Assembly (NCBI GenBank): GCA_049115815.1
Contig: JAGDZO010000006.1
Location: 682,001 to 746,000, forward strand
DNA from: Marinoscillum sp049115815
GTDB taxonomy: Bacteria > Bacteroidota > Bacteroidia > Cytophagales > Cyclobacteriaceae
Direction: 5' to 3'
DNA length: 64,000 nucleotides
In this document: in pieces, positions 54,797 through 62,866 of the stretch
How positions within the stretch are numbered: position 1 is the first letter of the stretch
How the letters are laid out: each line of letters begins with the position of its first letter
Notes under the pieces: model-generated
The model's database searches: none
What the model was told of the DNA's origin: nothing
Seen by the model: only the letters and a program-made list of their open reading frames with translations
Translations under genes and position numbers: made by a program

Positions 54797-56860
54797 TCAC
54801 TCTGGGTGATAGATAGCCTCAGCAGTATCCCGCACTTTTTGAATATCCAGTGTCATTGGTTTTCTCTTATGCGTAGAGAAAAGAAGCATCTGATCATCAT
54901 AATGCCTGCTTTCGGGATTATTGCTAGCACCGTAGACGTTCACCGTCTCAATGATCGGTAAGCCTTCCTTAGGATACCGCACAAGCATGATCAACGATTC
55001 CCCTTGATATGCACGAACTCTGCCATTGCGGTAGGGTCTAGTGTCCATTGCTGTAATTACGTCTTGTATACCATTTGCCGGCATTTCCACATTACCACGC
55101 AACAAGAGTTGATAATCGCCTAACCTGATATCAAGCCTCTTGAAATGCTTCTTCAGATAACCGTAGGTATAATCCAGTGCTTCTAATGCTTCCGGCTTAG
55201 TCAGTTGGTAAGTCTCCCCTGTGTATTTATGTCGATGAACCTCTATAATGTGTTTATAGAGTATCATGAACTGAGCTGCGCCTAGATTATTATAATGAGA
55301 GCTTCTATCCCACTCCCCAAGAATTTTAATGAGTTCGACGTATTTAGGATGCTCGATAGAATCTAATGCGAAAACCAGATCCAGATTTACTGGATAATTC
55401 AATTGACTTGGTAAGGTGTCATCATATTTGATGTCCAAAAAATCTTGCCAACTGACTCGATCATAACGATCCATCAACTCCATAAACCTTGTGCTTCGGT
55501 TGTTCTCAAACTCACGATAACCCATGGTATGATCAAAGTCTTTTGGACTCAGATTGTCTTCACTTGCCGTTGCATTAAAAGCGGAATTATTAGTGTTGAA
55601 AACATAGCCAGATTTCGGGTTAAGAACCTGTGGTAGATCATCAAATAAATGATAGGAATTCGTCATCGTTTTGGACGTGTTTCCAGGTAGCGTTTTGCTC
55701 CAATCATAGTCGCTATTTCGAAGTGGGATCTTAGCATTTCCTGCGTAAAAAATATTATCATCTTTGTCCGCATACACGATATTGAAACCTGGAAGTGCCA
55801 TCATATCTAGTGCTGATTTGAACTCTTTCCAATTCCTGGATTTGTTCATTCGGTACCATTGGTCAGGAGCTCGGAGATCGTGTAGCGATCCTAAATTGAA
55901 AGCGAAATAACCTTTGTCATTTTTGACCACAGGACCATATTCTGACCACAAAACATCTCTTTTGACCCCTATTTTTAGACCAAATATTATTCTGATTGAT
56001 AATTTAACTGACTGTATATCAAGGGATTTATATTCATCATCGATTTTATACTTTAAGTCATCTTCTGAACTCATCTCAAGCTGGAAAATATCGATCTTAT
56101 CAGGGTAATTGACGGTGTGCGCCCACCCAAGATTTTCGTTGGTTCCATGAAAAATGGTAGCGCCCCCGGGAAACAACCCTCCCATCGCATTCCAACCTTG
56201 GTCACTCACAAGGTGAGCTTCGTACCAACTTGAAGGACCTTCCAATGGCTGATGAGAATTGATATTTAGGTATACGTAATTATCCTTGGTTTTGCGCCTA
56301 GCGAAAGCAAATGCATTAGAGCCTTTTCCGCTCAAATCTGGCACCTCATCCACATCACCATTCACCAGTTTTTTCACCACTTGATCAGCACCTGAAATCA
56401 CAGAAAGAGACAACACATAAGCTGCCAAAACTTCCTCCACAGAAACAGGAAATGAACCCTTGACCAAAACTTCTTCGGGATTCTTTTTCGCATAAGAATT
56501 GATACCAGCTGTATATGCTGTGATGACTTGCTGATACTCTACAGATAGTGAATCCCATTGATCTTTCGCAAGCTCCTGACATCTTAACAATGACACGACA
56601 TAATCAACAGCCGCTCCGTCCTTGCCGAGATGTAAACCCAGCTTCTTTTGACCTGCCAGCATGGTGAGTTGAATGGTTTTGAAATCATCCTCGGCATGTG
56701 CCCAAGCTAGGCCATACGCTACTCCAGCATCAGTGGGTGCATAAATATGTGGGACACCAAAAGTATCTCGAATGATTTCGATCTCCTTTGGATTAATATT
56801 TTGTCCTTGACAAAGTGCTAGGCAACCAAAGGAGAACATTAGATAAATAAATATGCGCAT
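54797..56860 (-). CDS. Penicillin acylase-family Ntn hydrolase
   Basis: A 687-residue exported amidase. A signal peptide (ending near CQGQ) is followed by the alpha chain with IEIIRDTFGVPHIYA and GLAWAHAEDDF, then the autocatalytic cleavage site GKG|SNAF with nucleophile Ser181 starting the beta chain. Later motifs ATIFHGTNENLGWAHTVNYPD and VFNTNNSAFNA agree with the family. Substrates include penicillins and acyl-homoserine lactones; which applies is unknown. It stands alone on its strand, with about 260 bases of AT-rich DNA upstream. Confidence 0.93.
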   Translation of the reverse strand: MRIFIYLMFSFGCLALCQGQNINPKEIEIIRDTFGVPHIYAPTDAGVAYGLAWAHAEDDFKTIQLTMLAGQKKLGLHLGKDGAAVDYVVSLLRCQELAKDQWDSLSVEYQQVITAYTAGINSYAKKNPEEVLVKGSFPVSVEEVLAAYVLSLSVISGADQVVKKLVNGDVDEVPDLSGKGSNAFAFARRKTKDNYVYLNINSHQPLEGPSSWYEAHLVSDQGWNAMGGLFPGGATIFHGTNENLGWAHTVNYPDKIDIFQLEMSSEDDLKYKIDDEYKSLDIQSVKLSIRIIFGLKIGVKRDVLWSEYGPVVKNDKGYFAFNLGSLHDLRAPDQWYRMNKSRNWKEFKSALDMMALPGFNIVYADKDDNIFYAGNAKIPLRNSDYDWSKTLPGNTSKTMTNSYHLFDDLPQVLNPKSGYVFNTNNSAFNATASEDNLSPKDFDHTMGYREFENNRSTRFMELMDRYDRVSWQDFLDIKYDDTLPSQLNYPVNLDLVFALDSIEHPKYVELIKILGEWDRSSHYNNLGAAQFMILYKHIIEVHRHKYTGETYQLTKPEALEALDYTYGYLKKHFKRLDIRLGDYQLLLRGNVEMPANGIQDVITAMDTRPYRNGRVRAYQGESLIMLVRYPKEGLPIIETVNVYGASNNPESRHYDDQMLLFSTHKRKPMTLDIQKVRDTAEAIYHPE

Positions 56861-57119
56861 AAGTTCGAGAATGGGATGACTGAATAATTTATGAAGATTA
56901 TATTAATATCTCATATTGACTTGTATGACAAAGGTTTTTATTACCTCATCAATTCATCCAGGTTATTGTAATTGATTGTCTGAGTTAATCAATTCCTCTC
57001 AAGTAGACATTAGGAAACTGAAATTCAGAATTTTTTGCTAATTCAATGATTTTATTGGTTTCACGTAGGATGATTCCGCTTGGCTCATTAACATTGAGCA
57101 AATTAAAAATCGCACTCAT

Positions 57120-57650
57120 ATGATGAACCCTTGGCATAATGTACGTATCGGTACTGATTCCCCAGAAGTAGTAAATGGAATAATAGAAATCCCTCAAGGA
57201 AGCAGGGCCAAATACGAATTAGACAAGGATTCTGGACTGTTGATATTAGATCGTGTGATCTATTCGTCGATGTACTACCCTGCCAACTACGGCTTCATTC
57301 CGCGCACCTATTGTGATGATGGTGATCCATTGGATATTGTGGTACTGACTCAGATAGTAGTTGATCCTCTGTGTATAGTTCCTGCTAAAGTTATAGGTGC
57401 AATGCAGATGCTAGATCAAGGCGAAAAGGATGATAAAATCATTGCCGTGGCTTCAGGCGACATGAGTGTCAATCATTACAATGACATCTCAGAGTTACCT
57501 CCTCATTTCATCAAGGAGCTGAGAAACTTCTTTGAGGACTATAAGAAACTGGAGAATAAGGAAGTGGTCATAGAAGATTTCCAAAGTAGAGAAACGGCGA
57601 TTGAGATCGTAGAGAAATCAATCCTAGACTACAATGCTAAGTATGGCTGA
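57120..57650 (+). CDS. ppa: Inorganic pyrophosphatase (family I)
   Basis: A 176-residue soluble enzyme that hydrolyses pyrophosphate. Signature DDGDPLDIVVLT supplies three metal-binding Asp; also seen are EIPQGSRAKYELDKDSG and YPANYGFIPRTYCDDGD. Two ATG codons stand at 57120 and 57123. The stop directly abuts the stop of the anti-sigma-like gene on the other strand. Confidence 0.97.
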   Translation: MMNPWHNVRIGTDSPEVVNGIIEIPQGSRAKYELDKDSGLLILDRVIYSSMYYPANYGFIPRTYCDDGDPLDIVVLTQIVVDPLCIVPAKVIGAMQMLDQGEKDDKIIAVASGDMSVNHYNDISELPPHFIKELRNFFEDYKKLENKEVVIEDFQSRETAIEIVEKSILDYNAKYG

Positions 57651-57974
57651 TTAACCTCCTTGCTGCTTGATGAATCGGTTTTCTATGAGTTGAAAAACGA
57701 CAAAAACCCCCCCTACAACGAGTATCCAAGGGATGACATTGGTCAAGAGTCTGGAAGAAACACTATCAACAAATAACATAAGAACAGCCAAAAAGACTAG
57801 GCCAAAAAGACCAACGAGCATGGCGTATGCCAGCCATTCGCTTCGTTTGGACTTTGCCTCAAGGCGATCGATTTTAAGGAAAATCCTATCGTTGAAGTTT
57901 TCATCAAAATCTATTGAAACCGGTGTAGAAAGTACCTCTTCAATTCTTTGGTCTAAGTCTTTATTTTCCTCCAT
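57651..57974 (-). CDS. Two-helix membrane protein paired with ECF sigma factor
   Basis: A 107-residue protein: a charged N-terminal part of about 45 residues (FDENFNDRIFLKIDRLEAK) and two transmembrane helices (about 47-69 and 77-96). It overlaps the sigma gene by one base, the usual arrangement of an anti-sigma factor. No known zinc-binding HxxxCxxC motif is present, so anti-sigma function is inferred from position only. Confidence 0.78.
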   Translation of the reverse strand: MEENKDLDQRIEEVLSTPVSIDFDENFNDRIFLKIDRLEAKSKRSEWLAYAMLVGLFGLVFLAVLMLFVDSVSSRLLTNVIPWILVVGGVFVVFQLIENRFIKQQGG

Positions 57975-58522
57975 TATCTTACAATTTCCGACCCAATATA
58001 AGGGGTCACAATCTCTTTCAACTTCTTTTTAGCTCTAAACAGGTAGTTTTTCACTGTGCCCTCCGGCATTCCTGTAACCTCTACTATTTCAGGATAACTG
58101 AATCCCTCTAAGTAAAACAAAGTAATTACCGTTCGATAATTCACCGGCATTTTACCAATCAGGTGGTGAATAAATTTGGAGAAATCCCGATCAACGAACT
58201 CACTATTCCATTCGGCTAGTTCTACAGGAATATCATCCAGCTCATCAATTTCAGGACTCCTTTTAAGTGATTTCAGCTTATTAATAGCCATTCTATAAGC
58301 AATAGTAGCGATCCAAGTAGACAGCTTGGCGTCACCCTTGAAAGTGCCTATACTATGGTAGACTTTCACAAAAATATCCTGACACAATTCCTCTCGCTCT
58401 TGTGGATCATCGATGAGCTTAGCCACCATATGACCCACTAGCTGCTTGTGCTGATCAATCAATTGGGCAAACGCATGCCTGTTGTTTCTAAGTATAGCCT
58501 TGACGAGATCTCTATCCTCCAT
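57974..58522 (-). CDS. ECF-type RNA polymerase sigma factor
   Basis: A 182-residue sigma-70 family member with region 2 (QLIDQHKQLVGHMVAKLI, EELCQDIFVKVYHSIGTF, LSTWIATIAYRMAINKLK) and region 4 (MPVNYRTVITLFYLEGFSYPEIVEVTGMPEGTVKN), lacking regions 1 and 3. It should direct RNA polymerase to a small regulon. A membrane partner gene follows with a one-base overlap. A motif shared with the divergent operon lies in its promoter (see next entries), suggesting autoregulation. Confidence 0.95.
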   Translation of the reverse strand: MEDRDLVKAILRNNRHAFAQLIDQHKQLVGHMVAKLIDDPQEREELCQDIFVKVYHSIGTFKGDAKLSTWIATIAYRMAINKLKSLKRSPEIDELDDIPVELAEWNSEFVDRDFSKFIHHLIGKMPVNYRTVITLFYLEGFSYPEIVEVTGMPEGTVKNYLFRAKKKLKEIVTPYIGSEIVR

Positions 58523-58535
58523 TCAGATTGAGTTA

Positions 58536-58562
58536 GACAACCAAAGTCGATTGGATGTTGCA
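58536..58562 (-). promoter_or_regulatory. Candidate ECF promoter of the sigma gene
   Basis: On the minus strand, TGCAACAT (58562-58555), a 15-base gap, then TGTC (58539-58536). The same two boxes with a 16-base gap occur on the plus strand 45 bases away. The AAC-type -35 and GTC-type -10 fit known ECF promoter form. Confidence 0.5.
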
Positions 58563-58606
58563 CAAAGTCCACAATAAAAATTAAATGAAAAAATTTTTCT
58601 AACAGT

Positions 58607-58634
58607 TGCAACATTTATCACCCCAAGTGATGTC
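58607..58634 (+). promoter_or_regulatory. Candidate ECF promoter of the DUF6249-like/permease operon
   Basis: TGCAACAT (58607-58614), a 16-base gap, then TGTC (58631-58634), matching the element upstream of the sigma gene. The start codon is 29 bases downstream. Confidence 0.5.
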
Positions 58635-58662
58635 ATACCCCCCAAACATTAAAAACGAAATT

Positions 58663-59013
58663 ATGGATGACAATTTAAGAGAAGTATTAGTTCCGGTGAG
58701 CGTATTGGGAACCTTTGCGTTTGGGTTATTTATCTCAATCAAGACCCTTACAGATTATTACCTAAGGAAAAAGATGGTTGAAAAAGGAATTCTGGGTGAT
58801 GATGCCAGTGAATTGCTCAAAAAACAAGCAGAAGATAAGTATGGATCACTCAAATGGGGATTACTAGTATTATCCGCTGGTATCGGTCTAATGGTCGTTT
58901 CTATATTTAATTATGGGCCTGACTCCCCGCTACCATACGGCATCTTTGCGACATGTTTAAGCCTTGGCTTCTTATCATACTTCCTGATAGTGAAGACCTT
59001 GAATAAGGAATAA
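58663..59013 (+). CDS. Small membrane protein, DUF6249-like
   Basis: A 116-residue protein taken from the ATG at 58663 (MDDNLREVLVPVSVLGTFAFG); a TTG at 58606 lies upstream but falls inside the candidate promoter. One helix at about 8-28, a charged middle (KKQAEDKYGSLK) and two C-terminal helices are visible. The layout recalls DUF6249 proteins, often found beside sigma factors in Bacteroidota; this is from memory. The permease gene follows after 12 bases. Confidence 0.8.
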   Translation: MDDNLREVLVPVSVLGTFAFGLFISIKTLTDYYLRKKMVEKGILGDDASELLKKQAEDKYGSLKWGLLVLSAGIGLMVVSIFNYGPDSPLPYGIFATCLSLGFLSYFLIVKTLNKE

Positions 59014-59025
59014 AGGTTAGAAATC

Positions 59026-61461
59026 ATGTGGAGAAACTACCTACTTGTCACCTGGAGAGGGATAAAAAAGAACAAGGGCTTTACGGCTATTAATGTAATA
59101 GGCCTTTCGCTTAGTATGTCAATCTGCTTGCTCTTGATCTTGCTTGTACACGATCACTTGACGCATGACAACTTTCATCCTGCTGGAGATCGAACGTATC
59201 GAGTGATATCCTTCCCGAAAGGTGAAAGAAATTTCTTCGAGTTGGGCTATGCTACTTCACCGCTCCCTGTAGCTAGACAATTCTCTGAGGAATTTGAGAT
59301 GGTGGAAAACTACTCCAATCTTAATCATGTCCTTAGAGGGGAATTAGAAACGAAATATCAAATACTCAATCAAGAAGATATCTCAGGCAAACGGTCGTTG
59401 TTTGCAGATGAGAGGTTCTTTGAAGTGTTTGGATTCGAGCTGCTGGAAGGCGATGAAGAGACAGCTCTCAAACAACCCTTTTCGATGGTGCTCAGTGAAG
59501 AAATGGCTAGTCTTCTATTTCCGAAAGGTGATCACATGAACGGTATAGTGAATGTGAAAGACAAGGGTAGCTACACGGTCACTGGGGTTGCAAGGGATAT
59601 AGAAGGTAAAAGTCATATTCGATTCAATATATTGGCGAGTTTTAGTTCTATCCCACTTTTAGTGAATGATGGTCTATTTAAAGACACCTATGACGATTGG
59701 GAAACCCAATGGATGAATTACAATTATCTGGTGCTCAAAGAGGGTGCCTCTCCATCAGAAGCGCAACAAATCATCAACAAACTGGGAGATCAATACACTA
59801 CAGTGGAAGAAGGTGAACTGGGCTATGAATATGAACTACAACCTATCACAGAAATAGTCCCAAGCAGAATGCTGAGCAATGAATTGGCCAATACCCTTCC
59901 AAGATTTATTCTGGTGTTTTTTGCCTTTTTAGGGCTGATAGTAATCATCACCGCCAGTATCAACTACACCAACCTCTCTATAGCCAAATCACTAACCAGA
60001 GTCAAAGAGATAGGCATCCGTAAGAGCAATGGTGCAACTAGAGGTCAGATCATTCTACAATTCATCATAGAATCAGTGATTATCTCCCTGATCTCTCTGG
60101 TCTTTGCGGTGTTCATTTACAGGAATCTTATTGAGCAATTCAATACCATCTACATATTCAGCCTTATTGGCTTGAGCTTGGAAGACACTATATACGCTTA
60201 TGGTTTTTTCTTAGTTTTTAGTTTGAGTCTTGGAGCGTTGTGCGGCGCTGGACCTGCTATGTATATTTCCAGATTGGATACTGTCATGGCATTGAGAGGA
60301 GGTATTGTGGATATAAATACCGTAAAAAGATCATTCCTGAAAAGGCTATTCTCCAAACAGGCATTGTTGAGTTTGCAATTCGGTCTATCGATCATACTGC
60401 TCATCACTATCTTTTTAGTTCAATCACAGGCAGATCACCTGACTAATATGAGTTTTGGATTTGCAGATGAGAAACTCTATTTCATGGAGCTGCAAAATCA
60501 TGAGCCGGATAGGATCGCTCAAGAATTCTCACAGATCCCAGGCATAGAATCGGTAACCTTTGCGTCGCATCACCCTGCTGTAGGAAGGTCATATAGTGTT
60601 GACTTAAAGAGGGATACACTGGAAGAACCTCTTGAGTTGTACTATTTCTATGTTGACTCCAAGTATGTAGATGTCATGGAGTTAGAAATCATTGCTGGAA
60701 ATGACTTTCCAGAAACAATTATTGGAGATCAAGAGAAATTTGTGTTACTCAATGAAACCGCCGTAAAAAGGCTTGGTTATGGTACACCGAATGAAGCAGT
60801 CAATGAAATAGTGGTCCTGAACGACGATAGAAGGGTGACCATTCTTGGAGTAGTCAAGGATTATCATTGGGAGCAATTGATGAAGAGTATCCAACCTCTT
60901 GCACTGAGAATAAAAAGTGATGCTTACAAAATGGCATACTTCAATATAAGCGGTAGTGACAAGGCCACTATCAATCAGAAAATGGAAGATAAATGGTCAG
61001 AATTAGATCCTAACAGAACATATAAGGGAGGTTTTCTAAGTGAAGAAACAGACCACTTCTATCAATTTCTTTATGACCTTGGGAGTATTCTTACGTTGGT
61101 TTCAGTTATAGCTATTTCAATCACAGGGTTGGGATTTCTGGGAATGGTCAGCTTTCATTTGCAGACTCGGACAAAAGAAATCGGAATCCGAAAAGTGCTT
61201 GGCGCGTCGTTTGGTTCTATTACCTATTCTATGACCAAAGGATTCTTAGTCATGCTTGGAATCACCTCATTGATAGCTATTCCACTGTCTATTGTGATCA
61301 ATTCACTTTGGATCAATCAAATGGCTGTGCATGCACCTATTTCCATTATGAATGTAGGCCCTGCTATACTGATACTAATCATTATAGTAGGAGTTACATT
61401 GATTTCTCAGGTGTGGAAAAATACGTCTAATAACCCTGTGGAGGCTTTGAGATCTGAATAA
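59026..61461 (+). CDS. MacB/FtsX-type ABC transporter permease
   Basis: An 811-residue membrane protein of the MacB-like fold common in Bacteroidota. An N-terminal helix (about 20-40) is followed by a large periplasmic domain, then FtsX domains with RVKEIGIRKSNGATRGQII (about 325) and TRTKEIGIRKVLGASFGSI (about 715), each with membrane helices. The ATPase partner is not adjacent. Substrates of such permeases include peptides, lipoproteins or antibiotics. It ends one base before the converging zinc ribbon gene. Confidence 0.93.
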   Translation: MWRNYLLVTWRGIKKNKGFTAINVIGLSLSMSICLLLILLVHDHLTHDNFHPAGDRTYRVISFPKGERNFFELGYATSPLPVARQFSEEFEMVENYSNLNHVLRGELETKYQILNQEDISGKRSLFADERFFEVFGFELLEGDEETALKQPFSMVLSEEMASLLFPKGDHMNGIVNVKDKGSYTVTGVARDIEGKSHIRFNILASFSSIPLLVNDGLFKDTYDDWETQWMNYNYLVLKEGASPSEAQQIINKLGDQYTTVEEGELGYEYELQPITEIVPSRMLSNELANTLPRFILVFFAFLGLIVIITASINYTNLSIAKSLTRVKEIGIRKSNGATRGQIILQFIIESVIISLISLVFAVFIYRNLIEQFNTIYIFSLIGLSLEDTIYAYGFFLVFSLSLGALCGAGPAMYISRLDTVMALRGGIVDINTVKRSFLKRLFSKQALLSLQFGLSIILLITIFLVQSQADHLTNMSFGFADEKLYFMELQNHEPDRIAQEFSQIPGIESVTFASHHPAVGRSYSVDLKRDTLEEPLELYYFYVDSKYVDVMELEIIAGNDFPETIIGDQEKFVLLNETAVKRLGYGTPNEAVNEIVVLNDDRRVTILGVVKDYHWEQLMKSIQPLALRIKSDAYKMAYFNISGSDKATINQKMEDKWSELDPNRTYKGGFLSEETDHFYQFLYDLGSILTLVSVIAISITGLGFLGMVSFHLQTRTKEIGIRKVLGASFGSITYSMTKGFLVMLGITSLIAIPLSIVINSLWINQMAVHAPISIMNVGPAILILIIIVGVTLISQVWKNTSNNPVEALRSE

Positions 61462-61462
61462 T

Positions 61463-61786
61463 CTAATCGGGTATTCCTTGAGGATTGGCTAGACCACATG
61501 CCTGACATGTGAGCACGCCTTTGAAATTCTCTGCTTGACAAGCTGCACAGGTGTACATGGGGATATGATCTATCATATCCCCATTGTTATTGAAAAACTT
61601 AACTTCTGCTTCACAATTGCGACAGGTATAATTGCGCAAAACCTCCAGTCTCTGATCTGTCTGGCACTCTGGGCATCTGACGGTCGCTCCTTTTTTACGT
61701 CTATTGATTGTGCGCACTCTCAACCAAAAAAACAGCGGAATGGAAATAACCATTAAACCGATCTTGACAATGTTTTCTAGTTCCAT
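61463..61786 (-). CDS. Membrane-anchored double zinc ribbon protein
   Basis: A 107-residue protein with one N-terminal transmembrane helix (about 6-24) and four CxxC pairs (C38/C41, C55/C58, C80/C83, C94/C97), enough for two zinc ribbons. Such domains often mediate protein or nucleic-acid contacts; role unknown. The gene converges on the ABC permease gene with one base between. Confidence 0.82.
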   Translation of the reverse strand: MELENIVKIGLMVISIPLFFWLRVRTINRRKKGATVRCPECQTDQRLEVLRNYTCRNCEAEVKFFNNNGDMIDHIPMYTCAACQAENFKGVLTCQACGLANPQGIPD

Positions 61787-61837
61787 CAGAATGAAGTTAC
61801 TTAGAAGTATCTAATGACACACCCTTAACCCAACAAA

Positions 61838-62362
61838 ATGGAAGTAAGTATTCAATCGATCGACACGCCTTTGGGTGAAATGATTGCTGGCACCACCGAT
61901 GATGGTATTTGTTTGCTTGAATTTCATGATCGGCGCATGCTTCCCACACAGAAAGAACGTGTCAAGAAGTATTTTGAAAGTGAGCTCATCGAGCAGGATC
62001 ATAATCATTTCGTTCAGCTCAAAAAAGAACTAACAGCATACTTTGAGGGTACGCTTGAAAATTTTGAAGTACCGCTCACTTATCCAGGTTCGTTCTTTCA
62101 AAAGAAAGTCTGGGAATCATTGTTGAAAATTCCTTATGGCGCAACCCGAACCTACGCCCAGCAATCTGAGATCTTGGGTGACCCAAAGGCTATCAGAGCG
62201 ATGGCTAAGGCCAATGGAGACAATCGCATAGCCATTGTCATACCTTGTCATCGAGTGATCGGGAGCAATGGCGAGATGGTAGGCTATGGAGGAAAAATAT
62301 GGAGAAAGAAAGCCCTTCTGGAGCTTGAGGGTGCAATCGCAAAGCAAGGTGAACTCTTCTAA
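61838..62362 (+). CDS. ogt: Methylated-DNA-protein-cysteine S-methyltransferase
   Basis: A 174-residue suicide repair protein that takes methyl groups from O6-methylguanine. The active site is IPCHRVIGSNG with acceptor Cys137; the DNA-binding helix-turn-helix contains YGATRTYAQQSEILG and the Asn hinge AKANGDNR. No Ada N-terminal zinc domain, so it is the Ogt/MGMT single-domain type. About 40 bases precede the SnoaL-like gene. Confidence 0.96.
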   Translation: MEVSIQSIDTPLGEMIAGTTDDGICLLEFHDRRMLPTQKERVKKYFESELIEQDHNHFVQLKKELTAYFEGTLENFEVPLTYPGSFFQKKVWESLLKIPYGATRTYAQQSEILGDPKAIRAMAKANGDNRIAIVIPCHRVIGSNGEMVGYGGKIWRKKALLELEGAIAKQGELF

Positions 62363-62401
62363 AGAGATGCCGCTAGTAGATTTGGAGTTATCTTTATTGA
62401 G

Positions 62402-62866
62402 ATGAAGGAATTGATTGAAGAGTTTTACCAAGCATTCCATGATTTGGATGCCGAAAAAATGGCGAACTGCTATCATGAAGATATCGTATTTTGGGATCCC
62501 GCATTTGGAGAACTGAAGGGTGCTCGAGCGGGCAACATGTGGCGCATGCTCTGCAAAAGTCAAAAAGGGAAAGATTTCAAAATTGAATCCTCAGACATTG
62601 AAGCAACTGAAGAAAGTGGTCAAGCGCATTGGGAGGCTCATTATACTTTTAGCCAAACAGGCAGAAGAGTGCATAATAAGATAGACGCCTCATTCGAATT
62701 CAAAGATGGTAAGATCATCAAGCACAAGGATCAATTCGATCTGTACCGCTGGTCTCGTCAAGCCATGGGCTTGACAGGTCTGATGATCGGTTGGTCTGGT
62801 TTCTTCAGAAGCAAAATCAACAAAACGACCAATAGCCTGCTCGACAAATTCGAAGCATCGCTTTAG
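62402..62866 (+). CDS. SnoaL/NTF2-like family protein
   Basis: A 154-residue protein with the NTF2-like cone fold: FYQAFHDLDAEKMANCYHED at the start and beta strands HWEAHYTFSQTGRRVHNKIDASFEF. The family includes isomerases and binding proteins without a common reaction; no activity can be given. The last four bases overlap the acyl-CoA oxidase-type gene from the other strand. Confidence 0.9.
   Translation: MKELIEEFYQAFHDLDAEKMANCYHEDIVFWDPAFGELKGARAGNMWRMLCKSQKGKDFKIESSDIEATEESGQAHWEAHYTFSQTGRRVHNKIDASFEFKDGKIIKHKDQFDLYRWSRQAMGLTGLMIGWSGFFRSKINKTTNSLLDKFEASL

Noticed and set aside
56970..56994. Eight-base inverted repeat AATTGATT / AATCAATT in the acylase-ppa gap
   Set aside because: Short and AT-only-like; expected by chance in such DNA, with no clear promoter beside it.
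56985..57197. 70-codon minus-strand frame upstream of ppa
   Set aside because: Overlaps the ppa start by 78 bases and shows no domain; ppa is certain.
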